The notes under the pieces were generated by a model, which saw only the letters and a list, made by a program, of their open reading frames with translations, did no database searches and was not told where the DNA came from. Below, piece after piece: positions 10,552-21,800 of a DNA stretch of 60,000 bases (its first letter is position 1; the number at the start of each line of letters is the position of its first letter). Both the position numbers and the translations under genes were made by a program. Source of the stretch: Adiantum capillus-veneris (lineage: Eukaryota > Streptophyta > Polypodiopsida > Polypodiales > Pteridaceae); the NCBI GenBank assembly GCA_014529385.2, contig CM043953.1, positions 88,902,342-88,962,341 of the forward strand, given 5' to 3'.

Positions 10552-11055
10552 GTTGCCAGTTCTTCTAGTACCGTACAAATTTCTGCTATTTTTTGAGAGT
10601 TAATCCTATCATGATAGGTTGCCATGTTTTCGAAATGATCTAGACATCTTCTTGTTAGATTTACACCACTTCTTTTACTAAAAGGTGTGAAAACAGCGAG
10701 TATCGTCCAGGTTGCTTCCAGTCCTTCTAGTACCGTACAAATTTCTGCTACTTTTGGAGAGTTATTCCAATCATGATAGGTTGCCATGTTTTAGAAATGA
10801 TCTAGCCATGACAACATCTTCTTGTTAGATTTACACCTCTTCTTTTACTGAAAGGTGTGAAAACATCGAGTATCGTCCAGGTTGCTACCACTCCTTCTAG
10901 TACCGCACAAATTTTTTCTATTTTTTTAGAGTTATTCCAATCATGATAGGTTGCCATGTTTTTGAAATGATCTAGCCATGACAACACATCTTCTTGTTGG
11001 ATTTATACCACTTCTTTTACTAAAAGGTGTGAAAACAACGAGTATCGTCCATGTT
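10552..11055 (-). repeat. Three tandem copies of a 159-173-bp unit, coding on minus strand
   Basis: Units begin near 10552, 10711 and 10884 with a CTTCTAGTACCG(T/C)ACAAAT block, and a fourth partial unit begins near 11056. On the minus strand each unit has an open frame containing NMATYHDWNNS, AEICTVLEGL and TPFSKRSGVNLTRRC with small variations. No known domain is recognised. It lies downstream of the protease of the alpha element where pol would be expected. Confidence 0.85.
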
Positions 11056-11069
11056 GCTGCCAATCCTTC

Positions 11070-11565
11070 TAGACTGTGCATACAATGTAGATGAATAAAG
11101 AGACGGAATTCCAAACCGTGCACCACACACACGCAAACAATAAGATCGAATCTTTCTCTTTTGATCTAAAGCAATCAATTGTGGCAATTCACAACGGAAA
11201 TGCCCATGCTTGATGCTCATACTTTCATGTGCTCTTTCTACAACTGCGTCGTGCCAAGGGAGAGACATGGAATGTGACTTCCTTGAATGCACACTTTTCA
11301 GCTTTTCATGAACAATCCGCATACATTCGTGCTCATTCATGAGTGAAACATGCTCAACGTACAATATGTCATGCCTAGGAAAAGGGATCACATAAAGACG
11401 CTGACTAAAATACAAGAAACGATCACGAATGAAACACTCGAACGATGCGTACTGACGAATCATTCGAACACATAGTACTTCCTGTAAGGGTTCTTTGGAC
11501 CTAGGCTCGAGATCGATCCTTTGTGATTGATCGAATCTGCAACAAGGTTAGCTTCGCTAGAAAAA
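11070..11565 (-). other. Unassigned part of the alpha element interior
   Basis: A 147-codon minus frame (11020-11463) with many His, Arg and Ser residues covers most of this stretch. I could not match it to protease, RT, RNase H or integrase motifs. It may be degenerate pol or an accessory region. Confidence 0.35.
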
Positions 11566-11572
11566 GCATCAA

Positions 11573-12406
11573 CTAACTTATCATCCTTGTGAACAGGTCA
11601 TCTTCATGAAAATCATCATGCTTGTGAGAAATCACATCTTGATCATCATGCCAATCATCATGCTTGTCATTGTCATCCAAATCATCATGCTCATCATTAT
11701 CATTCAAATCATCATGCTTATCATCATGCAAATCCTGTGTATCATGCTTTGGAGAAGAAGAGACTGAGAGAGTCTCCTTTTTCTGAATCTGTTCAATCTT
11801 CACCTGCACATTAGCAATGAGAGATGGAGACTGAACAACTTGCTCTCTACGAATGACAATAGAAGAGTCACTTTTGGCATTGAAAGTGAACGTATTTTCC
11901 GCCCAATCAATGAGAGGGTTATGCTCACGAAACCATCGAATGCCCAAAATCATATCACATCTTGAGAGAGGAGAAACAAAAAATTTTCTTCGGAAAGCAG
12001 CTTGTTGAACTGTAAACAACACATCAATGCACTCTTTTGTGATGAGAGAGTCCATACCGGGAGCGAAGCCAGAGACCTCGAGAGGAGATTTCTGACTAAA
12101 CTCTAGGCGGGCTCTCTCAACAAGAGAGGGATTGATCACATCATGCATACTACCTGGGTCAAACAATATGACAAAACACTGCCCCATCATATGACCATAA
12201 CATTTAATGAAAGACTCATCAATGGGAGGGTCATGAGAAACTTGGGATACACTCATGGTGTCATTGATTGCATTGATAGAGGAAGTGGGTTCTGTGGATT
12301 CTTTAGATTCATTAGAGTCAAGCTTAGGACATGTTCTTTTTATGTGACCCTTAATGTGACAATGAAAACAATGACCTTCCTTAGAATAAGTGCTTTGCTC
12401 TTCCAA
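11573..12406 (-). pseudogene. Alpha element nucleocapsid zinc knuckle plus aspartic protease
   Basis: This 277-codon frame carries CFHCHIKGHIKRTC, a perfect CX2CX4HX4C zinc knuckle near residue 18, then about 80 residues later an aspartic-protease-like active site, VILFDPGSMHDVI, in which the usual D(S/T)G is DPG. A C-terminal block CDMILGIRWFREHNPLIDW matches the end of Ty3/gypsy retropepsins. The last quarter is an Asp/His-rich repeat (DDxDDHDD-like) made by a CATCAT-rich minisatellite at 11590-11745. Pol proper is missing downstream, so the element was 3'-truncated or deleted. Confidence 0.85.
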
Positions 12407-12424
12407 CGTGATGTATCCTCCTAA

Positions 12425-13774
12425 AATTCCTTGTGTTACCTTTTCATCTGGAGTGAGCTTAGGTTTAGCAATTGTGTTAGCTTTACCCTTGGGTTCATTG
12501 GAAGAGTTCTTTTCTGAGAGACTATTGGAAGATTGGTTAGAAGGGTTACCGTTCTTACCATTCTTACCGTTCTTCTTGAGAAGTCTTGTTTTCCTTAGGC
12601 TTTCCCTTGTTGTGCTTCATCTCCTGTGCGAGAGCAATCGCTACCGCCTTATTGAGATCAATTGGATCGAGCACCTCAACATCATACTTGATATACTCAT
12701 CCAATTCGTAAAGGAATGCCTCTTTGCGCTCATGATCCGACTTGCGTAATTGGGTACCTAGCTGCAAAACACGGCTAGAGAAAGACATAACTGGCATACC
12801 ATTTTTCTTGAGAGCGTGCCAATCGTCCTTCAATCGTGCCAATCGTCCTTCAATTGTGCGAGGTACTGAGGTGGCATAAACCGCGCCTTGAGCTTGTCTT
12901 GGAGATCAGTCCAATTGAAGGAAAGGGGTGTGGATTCGTCGGCTTCCTCTAGGTGCACGGCTAACTGTGCCTCTTGTCATGCGTGGTACCAATTGATGGC
13001 ATCACCGGCAAGGTACATAGCTGCCATCAACACCTTGCTATTTCTTGTCTTCTTAGTTGTCGCAAAATAAGCATTAAATTGATGCAACCAAGAATGAATA
13101 ACCGTAGCATCCATCTTACCATCATACTTACTGAACTGGATCTTCTCTGTGACTGGGTTGTTGAAGTCCGAATCTCGGCTTGCGTCACTTGATGAACTCC
13201 CAACATCTTTGGCTGGTTCGGACTTCGAGGCAAGAACCTATTAGATGAATTCTTGAGTAGGGAGGTCCCTTTGAACTTCTCGATCGGCCTCGAAGGCCGC
13301 TCGTCTTGCTTCAACTTCCAAGCGCATTTGCTCACGCTCACGCTTCGTAGCCGCTTTTCTGTCTGCTTTTCTTTCTTTGCGTTCATCGCGCTCGCGTTCC
13401 CTGTCAATACGAGTCGCTTTTCTTTCTTTGCGTTCATCGCGCTAGCGTTCCCTGTCAATACGAGTCGCTTCTTGTCGTGCCATCATGTCCAACATCGACT
13501 TGACCATCGCCTCCATAGGATCTGGTACAACTTGTGGCGTAGATGGGGAAGGGGGAGGGTCGGAAAAACCTCTTGGTGAAAAAGAATTCTTCGTCGCCTC
13601 TCTCATGCTCATTACCTCCAAGCGAAGTATCCATTCCGCTTTGAGTGATGACCATACACTATGATCTTGGGTTCTTAAGTTCACTAGGAACTTGGGGTCT
13701 TGTGGGTCTTGGGTTCTTGGGTTCTTGAGGGTCTTGAGTTCTTGAGGTTCTTGAGGGTCTTCTTTTGCTTGCAA
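12425..13774 (-). pseudogene. Alpha element gag (capsid region), frame-broken
   Basis: Gag assembles the virus-like particle. The N-terminal 110 codons (13442-13774) run into an in-frame TAG at about 13441. Reading on in other frames recovers a capsid core: a highly charged arginine/glutamate helix, then SWLHQFNAYFATTKK near 13085, MYLAGDAINWYHA near 12990 and SFSSRVLQLGTQLRKSDH near 12760. These resemble the plant retrotransposon gag domain. The zinc knuckle continues in 11573-12406. At least two frameshifts and one stop separate the parts. Confidence 0.82.
13365..13466. repeat. 51-bp tandem duplication within gag
   Basis: Two units of 51 bp (13365-13415, 13416-13466) duplicate 17 codons of an arginine/glutamate-rich helix. 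The second unit has a C-to-A change that converts a glutamate/arginine-coding context into the TAG stop noted for gag. Confidence 0.88.
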
Positions 13775-14103
13775 TCTGTGTTAGAGAAGGATCTTCTCTT
13801 CACCCGAGTTCTGCTCTTTTCCGCGGGCGCACCCCTTGGCGGCCTTCTGCTCACACCAAGGTTGCTTTTTCCCATCTCATGTCAATTGGCCGGCCGCTAA
13901 GTGCACAGTCCACTCTCAATGAGTGAAAAGAGGTACAAGGGGAGGCTGGACAAGCCCTTCTTTCGTGGGATTCCTATCACTCTTCAAAAACACGATTAGG
14001 AATCGACACGCCCAAGCGAACTTGGGTTTGTGCGATCGCAACAAGCAAAAAAATTATGTGGTTCTTGTGGTTCTTTCCTTGAGTGATACAGAACACTGCC
14101 AAA

Positions 14104-14115
14104 GCTCTGATACCA
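14104..14115 (-). promoter_or_regulatory. Primer-binding site of alpha element
   Basis: GCTCTGATACCA on the plus strand, complementary to initiator Met tRNA on the element strand, one base from the LTR. Confidence 0.88.
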
Positions 14116-14116
14116 G

Positions 14117-15241
14117 TGTAAGGTGCAGCGGAATGAATGTTGTTCTTTCTCAAAATGAGTGCTCCGTACTGTGCTCAAGGTTTCTTTTGTTCTTGTGGAA
14201 GGGAGAGCCTTCCGTTCTTAACTAGAAAGTGCAATGATCACTAACAAAGAGAATGGACACTGTGCGTGCAAGTGTATGAGACTAAGAGATAGAGAGAGAA
14301 GAGAATACGACACCAGAGACGTTGTAAAACCCTCCTCCGAAGGCCCCACTCTCGTTGGCGAGAGTGGTCTATGATTGATTGCACAAACTGGTACAAAGTG
14401 GATGCATGTGACTGATGCAGGTCTAGGCTAGATTGATGTCGACGACGGGGATGGCGAGACCGATCTAAGGGCTGAAAACTGATGCAAACTTACTGCTGTC
14501 CAAAAACGCTACTGGCTGAAATCTGACGCAAATCGGCTGTTGTTTCAAAAATGCTAATGGCTGAAAATGTTTGGAACCAAAAACGCTCATGTGGCCTGGT
14601 CTCTGCTGGCTGAAATCTGCTGGTTTATAGGTGGTAAAAGGCTGAAATTTGTTGATGCTTTATCTGCTGAAAACGCTATGCAAAGGGGCGATTTGGGGCT
14701 TTTGGAAAATGCCAAGGCTGAGGTGGTATGGCGATGGGTGCTTGATGAAAAACGCCAAGGCTAGGAGGCTATGGCGGTGGGTATTGCTGAAAACGCTAGA
14801 GGATGGGATGTCTTGCTTGGAGGGAAAACGCCACCAACGGGGGATCTTGCTGAGAAGTTGCCTGTTGAGCAAGGTGCTCCTACTGCCTCTTCTGCCAATT
14901 AGTGCTAGCCTAGGTTTGCTTATATACAAACTTACTCAATTTGCCCTACCTACTTTCGAACAAAAGTCACTTAAATTAATAAGTGAAAAATGTCAAAAAT
15001 AGGGAAAATAGGTCAAATACACTAGAAAATTCCCCTGAAGGATTCTGATGGGAATGCTTATGATCATGCTGTGTGCAACCAGAGGATATGCATCTACACT
15101 AAGTGCGTGGGTATGCTCGGTCTGCGAACAGACTCACAAAAGTGCCAGAACACTTGCTATTATAGACTGATTGGACAGACGGAACCCTTGTTATGTTGTA
15201 GCTTGTCCACGGGCACATAGGGTTGGATGTGTCACGTGACA
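14117..15241 (-). mobile_element. Alpha LTR copy b (5' LTR)
   Basis: The 1125-bp LTR has TG...CA ends (minus strand TGTCACGTGACA ... CACCTTACA) and lies next to a PBS and gag. A TATA-like GTATATAAGC on the minus strand at 14919-14928 probably marks the promoter. Downstream of it (14500-14840) are about eight copies of AAAACGC(C/T)A-type motifs. Right flank is a LINE fragment. The partner 3' LTR is not seen on the left, where the LINE and tandem repeats lie. Confidence 0.88.
14919..14928 (-). promoter_or_regulatory. Probable TATA box of alpha LTR
   Basis: GTATATAAGC on the element strand, at the position conserved in copy a (about 1164-1172) and in the split copy (16413-16421, TATAAATAG). The conservation of this spot among otherwise diverged LTRs supports a core promoter. 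Confidence 0.6.
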
Positions 15242-16097
15242 AGACTGGAGAAACCCTGGATCCTGCCTGCCCTGGCGCTTGTATGCCCTCTCGCTCTGCC
15301 CATCTACTCAGCTCCTGCTCAAGAACGGATGCATACAGCCTAGCCAATGTGTGACCAACCATGATGGTGCAATAATTCCCGGGAATCATGGGATCTCCTG
15401 ACTTGAAAATAGGCACAATCGCAGACATACTCCAAGTCTCAAGAAAGCCTTCATACATGGCGCGGTTAAACATCATAGCAAGAATCTCTATAAGTATATC
15501 TCTGGCATGGATGAAGTGCTCAGCTACCAGACCATCATGATCATGTGCTCTCCCTGCCTTCATCCTGTCAATGGCTTTCCTTACCCTCTCGGCAGTAAAG
15601 AAAGTACGTCTCAGGGGCATGTCTCTAGGCGGTCCGGCAAAGCTGGTTGCCTTGATGCTATGTAGAGAGATGTGGCATATTCCCCCCATGTCTCTGTGGA
15701 GGTGACGACAGGTGGTGGTGAATGCTCATGTAATACCCTCCATGCTTCGCCTGAGTCTTGACTCATAAATAACTGATAGAGATCCCGCTCTAGCTGGGAT
15801 AGATAAGCCCTTTTCTTTTGTCACACTAGGCAGCGAAGCATGGAGAGGGATGATCTGTCCCGCCCCACGTAGTGCGAAGGAGATTGAGAGAGAGCCCCCA
15901 TCTTGTATTTATTCTTGTGATCAGAGCGGACGGCAGCTTGGTGAGAGGAAATTTATTGACGGGTTATAGGGGATTCTCTACCAGTCTCATCTATGCGCAC
16001 TTGGTATGAGATTTCCTTAGTGGATATAGGTGTTATTTCCGCACATTTTGGCATTGGAAGAGGAGCATGCTAGAGCCTTGAGGAGATTTAGAGTGCC
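15242..16097 (-). pseudogene. Fragment of a second LINE: RT fingers/palm N-terminal part
   Basis: Minus-strand coding with RVRKAIDRMKAGRAHDHDGL, AMMFNRAMYEGFLETWSMS, AIVPIFKSGDPMIPGNY and LEQELSRWAEREGIQ, which follow the order of a LINE reverse transcriptase N-terminal half. Upstream (15720-15830) YLSQLERDLYQLFMSQDSG is the usual connector before the RT. It differs from the LINE at 4782-10490 and belongs to another lineage. Catalytic motifs A and FADD are cut off at the alpha LTR boundary at 15241, and the right side is cut by the plus-strand alpha LTR. Stops are present in the connector. Confidence 0.82.
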
Positions 16098-16563
16098 TGT
16101 CACATGACACATCCAACCCTATGTGTCCGTGGACAAGCTACAGCATGATCAGGGTTCAGTGCAGTCCAATCAGTCTAGATTAGAAGTGTCTGGCACTTTT
16201 GTGAGTCTGTTCACAGACCGTGCATGTCTAGACACTTAGATTAGATGCATATCCTCTGGTTGCACACAGCATGATCATAAGCATTCCCATCAGAATCCTT
16301 CAGGGGAATTTACCAGTGCATTTAGCCTATTTTCCCTATTTTTGACATTTTTCACTTATTATTTTTAAGTGACTTTTGTTGGAAAGTAGGTAGGGCAATT
16401 TTGCTAATTTCGTATAAATAGAAACCTAGCGCTAGCACTTTCTAGCAGGAGCACTCGCTCAACAGGCAGCTTCTCAGCAGAACCCAAGAGGCCTAGCGTT
16501 TTTGCTCCACAGCATAGACCTAGCGTTTTTGGACTAGATCAGCCTTCGCGATTTGTGCACAGT
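16098..16563 (+). mobile_element. Alpha solo LTR, left part (split by CV1)
   Basis: Plus-strand copy of the alpha LTR, starting TGTCACATGACACATCC and containing TATAAATAG at 16413-16421. It stops at the CV1 insertion site ACAGT (16559-16563) and resumes at 25889. Left flank GTGCC (16093-16097) is one mismatch from the right flank GTGTC at 26644-26648, consistent with a decayed 5-bp target duplication. Confidence 0.9.
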
Positions 16564-18026
16564 TGAAACCGGCCTGTTCAATCCAAAAAGGGTAGTAGAC
16601 TTTACTTCAAACCTTGATTTAGCTTTCACCCATTATTAGTCGTCTATTCTACCTGTGCTATAATGACACAAGAGAGGGGAATGGGATACAGATGCTAGAA
16701 TGCACCTGTATGAGAAGTCCGACACCAGATTGGCCCCTAACTTAGGCGCCCTTTCGGTATTTCTTTATTGTTTAAAAGAGGGAATAAACGTTGTGGTTCT
16801 TTCCAAGCTGCCCCGCACAACCATGGCTGAATTTTGACTGTTCTGGCTTGATTTCGGCAGCATAACTGTACTAGAACCCTTCACGGTCAGTATTCCCACG
16901 CATTAAATGACTTTCCCGACTCATACGGGCACTTTGCAAAACCTGGCGAGAGTCTGCAGCATGCTGAATTCTCTGTTTTCAGCCCTGAAAATGCGCCAGA
17001 TCGCCTGTACAACGGTCCCCTTGCATCCCCGAACCTCCTGGGGGTATTAGGGTCCGTTTAGGGCCAAAACCCTAAACCTGCAAAAATACACAGCAGGCTG
17101 TAATTTACTGTTTCGGGCTCCGTTTCGCGTGCCGGTCGCATCCGTAGCAAGTCCTCGAGCTCCCGCACCTGTAGGGCTACTTGCCCTTTGAATCGGACGA
17201 GATTTCGAGTGTGAAACCTCTCTGAATCACCTGTACCTGCGGGGGATTAGCCGCTAGCTAATCCAGTACCTGTGCAAGAGGCTCTTGCCTCGGCAATCGC
17301 GCATGAACCCACACAACTGTACATTGGTCAAATGAAAAGCCCACTAGTGGGGCATAACATACTACCATAGAGGAGAGAGAGGGCAGTGCGTAGCGTAGAG
17401 GGCATCACTCCTGGCACCGCACTGTGCATAAGAGGGAAAGCAAGCACTCCATAGCTCTTAACCTGTGACAAAACTGAAAATCAGCCTCCTCTCTCATTTT
17501 AGGTGCCCCCTCCTCTAGCCAGAAGTAGCGGAAGGCTCACAGAGTGACACCTCGCCCAGTTTCTGATTTTGGCCAACTGGGCTAAAAATATCTCAACTGG
17601 TGCGTCAGTTGACTTGATAGCAGAGCAATAAAATGTTCCTCTTGTCATTCCGGAGCTAATGACGCAAACACATTTTCGGGTCCCAAAATAGCAGTTCCCT
17701 AAATTTTAGGAGATACTGCCATTGTATCTTTCTAGGTCATCCGACCCGCTTTGTACACTGCAGCCACACCCAGAACTGAAATGTAGCCTCTGTAGCAAAG
17801 GATTTCACTTTGGCTAGTCAATGACCCCACTTTGGCTAACCATAGTCCTTGTCCAACCTTAGTGCTCTCTTGCCCTCAGGCCTGGACTCCCTCTGGACAG
17901 TTCCACACTAGCTATGCAATGCAAGGCAGTTAGATTTCCCGAGGGGTGTTTCCAAAAAGTGAAAGTAAATAGATAATAAGAAAGAAATCAACAAAAAGGA
18001 TAGATAGTAGTCACACGCTGGTGACA
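16564..18026 (-). repeat. CV1 3' LTR, 1463 bp
   Basis: Starts TGAAACCGG on the plus strand after ACAGT and ends GTGACA before a polypurine tract. From 16860 onward it is nearly identical to 24717-25883. The first 296 bp have no counterpart in the 5' copy. It includes a GGCGCCCTTTCGGTATTT block near 16747 that also occurs in the CV2 LTRs. Confidence 0.9.
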
Positions 18027-18039
18027 TACACCCCTCTTG
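18027..18039 (-). promoter_or_regulatory. CV1 polypurine tract
   Basis: Minus strand CAAGAGGGGTGTA directly precedes the 3' LTR start TGTCACC. Such a tract primes plus-strand DNA synthesis. The CV2 tract at 27473-27485 is nearly the same. Confidence 0.85.
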
Positions 18040-18599
18040 AAATCTCAAACGTCCTCGTTTGCATCTATGTCGTACATGCTCACAGTCAACACTGATGTAT
18101 TCAACACCTATCGACACGTGTACGACACATACATGCTCATTGTCAACCCTCGTGTATTTAACACCTTGTCGACACATGTATTGCCTGCGTGTGAACCCTG
18201 CCCCAATGACATAGTGGTAGCTTTGCACTCTGCCATTGCTTTGAGTCACTAACTTTCCAATGACAAAATGGTAGCTTCACATTTTGCCACTGTCTTATAG
18301 TACACGTTGGATCCCGTAACACTTTCGAGCATACCCAAACCGACAGTTTAAGAATGCAGTTACACATGTACTCTTTAATAGAAGCAATTACTGTATTCTT
18401 GATAAACTGACAAGAGATACTCACTTCTATAGCACTAAGCACACTTTTGGACATTCCATAAAAGCAATTGCCAAACTGACAATATGTACAGCTCTAACAT
18501 TCATGTAACAGGTATTTCATTTGAGCTCACTTTAAATACCATGTACATCATTTCTTTCAAAAGCCATTGTCACACTGACAATCCATGTAGCTTTGAAAC
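18040..18599 (-). other. CV1 3' untranslated region with short duplications
   Basis: No coding sequence. Two approximate tandem duplications of about 60 bp are visible: one around 18072-18185 (ACATGCTCA...GTCAAC...TTCAACACC blocks) and one around 18210-18300 (TGGTAGCTT...GCCA blocks). Confidence 0.6.
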
Positions 18600-18821
18600 T
18601 CAAGGGGTCAAGGTAGGTTGCAAATCGAAGTCTTCAAGGTAAAGTGATAACACAGTTGGTGACTCTGCAAGTTCACCTTCTTCCATCCACTTAGCATCCA
18701 TTGGTGGATAGTTTCTGAACTTTACCAAGTAACGCCTAGCAACCTTGCCTTTCACTTTTCTTTCCTTATGTGCCAAAATCTGTTCGGGAACCAAGATCTC
18801 GTCAAGTTCCTCGACTTCTGG
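18600..18821 (-). pseudogene. CV1 chromodomain
   Basis: The frame 18600-18794 encodes PEQILAHKERKVKGK, RYLVKFRNYPPMDAKWMEE and a final LYLEDFDL, the three-strand-plus-helix layout of a chromodomain. The usual first aromatic-cage position is not obvious, as in group II chromodomains. It lies in a different frame from, or just after a stop in, the integrase tail at 18822. Confidence 0.85.
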
Positions 18822-19922
18822 TTAATCTTCAGCTGGCATATCTTCTGGCACATCACCCACATAGGGTCTGAGAAGACTCACATGAAATGCATTGTGAATC
18901 TTCCAACTGTCAGGAAATTTCAGCCTATATGCAACATCACTGATTATGTTGCACACTTGAAAAGGCCCATAGTAACGCATGTTGAGCTTTGGAAACAGTC
19001 TTTCCTTGCCCTTCATCTTCTTTAACCTTGCCTTTTCAAAGCGTAAAAGCACCCAATCACCGAGTGAATATACCACTTCACGACGGTGACGATCAGCTGC
19101 TTTCTTTTGCTTTGCCTAAGTCTTCTCTAAGGCCACTTTCACCTTCTTGTACATTTCATCCATGTCCTGAACATACTTATCTGCTTCAAATATCTTGTCC
19201 TTTGTGTGCAGTATGGGAGGAACTTTCTTGCCACCTTCAACTATCTCAAAAGGTGCCTTGCCAGTTGATGAATGCACTGTATTATTGTATGTATACTCCA
19301 CCAATGGCAAATATTGCTCCCACTTTCCTTTATGCTCTGACACATAACACTTCAGCAGATCTAGGACAGTAGAATTGGCCTCTTTTGATTGCCCATCTGT
19401 TTGAGGATGAAATGACGAAGAGAATTTGAGCGTGGTGCCCAGATTCTCAAACAAGCCTCTCCAGAACAAACTTGTCATGCGTGGATCACGGTCGCTAACA
19501 ATCGACTGTGGCATGCCATGATACTTGAAAATATTGCTCATAAACAAGCGTGCCATCTGATCTGGTTTTATCTTCTTCCTGACAGGAATAAAATGAGCCT
19601 GTTTGCTAAATCTGCAAATAATGGTCCAAATACCATCGTTTCCTGTCTGCGTTCTCGGAAGATCAAAGATAAAATCCATAGCCATACTTTCCCATGGTTT
19701 ATCTGGAATAGGTAGTGGTTGCAATAACCTTGGTGCCTTTTGCCTGTCAAACTTGACCTTTTGGCATATTAGGCATTCTCGCACAAAGGCATCCACATCT
19801 CTTCTCAATGTAGGCCAGTAGAAGAATGCCAGTAGAAGATACCACGATGCCCTCCATACGGTGGTTATGACTCTCTTCCATAACTTTGCGTCGCAATGGC
19901 TTTGTGACGCACAATCTGTCAT
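18822..19922 (-). pseudogene. CV1 integrase
   Basis: Integrase inserts the cDNA. Catalytic D-D-E is visible: AMDFIFDLP, IVSDRDPRM and DGQSKEANSTV, in the frame 19116-19922. The N-terminal zinc part ends CLICQKVKFDR. The C-terminal GPF-type region is in a second frame, 18822-19076 ([38 protein letters not shown]), so a stop/frameshift lies near 19100. DGQSKEA is a mild change from the usual DGQSE. Confidence 0.9.
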
Positions 19923-20847
19923 GCATCATCATGAACCCATCTTTGAGAAGATAGTGTTCATGACGTTGTCCATGCATTAGCTGCTCGAAGACCCTTGCAA
20001 AATCTTCATCATTTTCATACTGTTCCCTCATATCATCAAGTGCATGATGATAAGGAATCGACACAGCTGAAATTTGTGGCTTCCTTGACAAGGTATCAGC
20101 CACACCGTTCTTCTTGCCTTCCACATGCACAATCTGAAAATGGAACATGGACAAGATATTTGCCCATCGCATATGCTTCTCAGATAACTTTTTCTGTGTC
20201 AAGAAGTACCGCAAGGTCTGATGGTCCGTTTGGACAACGAAGTCTGCACCTAGCAGGTAGTGTTTCCAACTTAAGAGCGCATGAATCACAGCCAGTAACT
20301 CTTTCTCATAGACCTGCATGGTCATCTCTGGCCCTTGCAAAATTCTGCTCTCATTGGCTACTACCCTGCCATCTTGCATTAGCACTGCACCAATGCTACT
20401 ACCGCAGGCATCACACTGGACCACAAATGACTTCCTAAGATCTGGCAACACAATGACTGGATCTAAAGTCATCCTTTCCTTTAAGAGATTAAAACCTGAA
20501 ATCTCTTTCTGTGTCCATCTAAAGGTGACTGCCTTCTTTTGAAGAGTATGTAAAGGTGAAGCAATCTCAGCGAAATTTCGGATAAACCTTCTGTAATAGG
20601 AGCATAGTCCCAAGAAACTTCGGACATCGTGCACCGTCTTCAAATTTGGCCATGACTTGATCGCTTCAACTTTTGCAGGATCCATTCTGACACCATCCTT
20701 TGAGACAATGTGTCCGAGAAAATGAATCTCTTCCAGAAAAAATTCACTTTTCTTTGCATTGATGAGCAACCTATGACTGCGTAACTCTTTAAACACAATG
20801 GCCAAGTGATGCCTATGCTCCTCTTCATTCTTTGAGTAGACTATCAT
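19923..20847 (-). pseudogene. CV1 RNase H and RT palm C-terminal part
   Basis: Begins just after the RT FDD box ([15 protein letters not shown], around 20845-20865) and runs through VRSFLGLCSYYRRFIRNFAE, the RNase H core VVQCDACGSSIGAVLMQDG, VYEKELLAVIHALLSWKHYL and TDHQTLRYFL, to the linker HVEGKKNGVADTLSRKP. Almost perfect gypsy order; a small shift occurs near the start of integrase (about 19860). Confidence 0.9.
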
Positions 20848-21800
20848 GTCATCGAAGAATGTACCAACAAATTGCTAGTGTGGACGGAAAATTCTGTCCT
20901 ATTGAACGTAGCAGGAGCATTTGTGAGACCAAAGGGCATCACTAAAAATTCGTAAAGGCCAAACGTCGTTCTAAAAGCAGTCTTGTGCACATCCTCTGAT
21001 CTAATGCGGATCTGATGGTACCCACTCTTTAGATCTATCCTGCTAAACATAGCTGCTCCTTCTAATTTGTCCATAATATCATCAATTCTAGGTATAGGGA
21101 ACCTATTCTTGATGGTATTCTTGTTCAGTGCTCGGTAGTCGATGCACATACGCCATGAGCCATCCGTTTTCTGCACCAACAACACTGGAGAACAGAATGG
21201 AGATGAACTGGGCTGAATCAGCCCCTTTTCTAACAGCTCCTGTACTTGGCCCATTATCTCTTTCTGCTGAGCCGCACTAACCCTGTATGGAGGCTTATTT
21301 GGTGGGCTACTGCCTGGCACCAAATCTATCGCATGGTCCTCGGGTCTCTGTGGCGGTAATTGAGACGGTAATGAATCGGAAAAACAGTCACTATACTGTT
21401 GTAAAAACATTGACCTTTCTTTATCTAACGCAGATAAATTTGATTCATCACAATCTGACACTTCACGTGCAAAAACCAAGTACGCAGAAAGATGCTTTTT
21501 CATTACAGAAGTAATAGCAGAAGCTGATACAGTGGGAATAGACTCCCCTTTAAGCTTTACATCCAGAATGTGAGTCTTTCCCCTGCTCTGTACAGTGATC
21601 TTTTTGTTGTAGGCATCCATGATTCCCTGTACACGAAACAACCAAGGAATACCTAACAACACATCACATCCGTCCAGTGGCATGATGTAAAATTCTTCAG
21701 CATCTACATAGGACTGGATATGTAGGCGCAACTTTCCAATGATGGGTGTCACAGCCTTTGTATGGCCAGGACATGCCAAACCTGCCTCTGCTGTATACCC
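20848..21800 (-). pseudogene. CV1 RT N-terminal part and protease C-terminal half
   Basis: The frame continues from the protease ([11 protein letters not shown] near 21640) into [55 protein letters not shown] and [13 protein letters not shown]. Right after ATFN about 7 bp are missing relative to CV2, shifting the frame before the FDD box. The right end is the TACCC insertion site of LTR beta at 21796-21800. Confidence 0.9.

Noticed and set aside
10122-10603. Three long overlapping plus-strand open frames rich in Gly, Arg and Ala
   Set aside because: They follow from a G-rich strand with a 26-base G run in the LINE 5' region; no domain and all frames open at once.
10552-11055. CRISPR-like array
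   Set aside because: Units are contiguous 159-173-bp tandem copies without short repeats and unique spacers, and the genome is a plant nuclear one.
11590-11745. Asp/His-rich metal-binding protein tail
   Set aside because: Produced by a CATCAT/ATCATC-type minisatellite in the alpha element, not a conserved domain.
15099-16563. The inverted alpha LTRs around the LINE fragment as one composite transposon
   Set aside because: The left LTR belongs to an element extending left with PBS and gag, while the right one is a solo LTR with its own near-matching target flanks, so they inserted independently.
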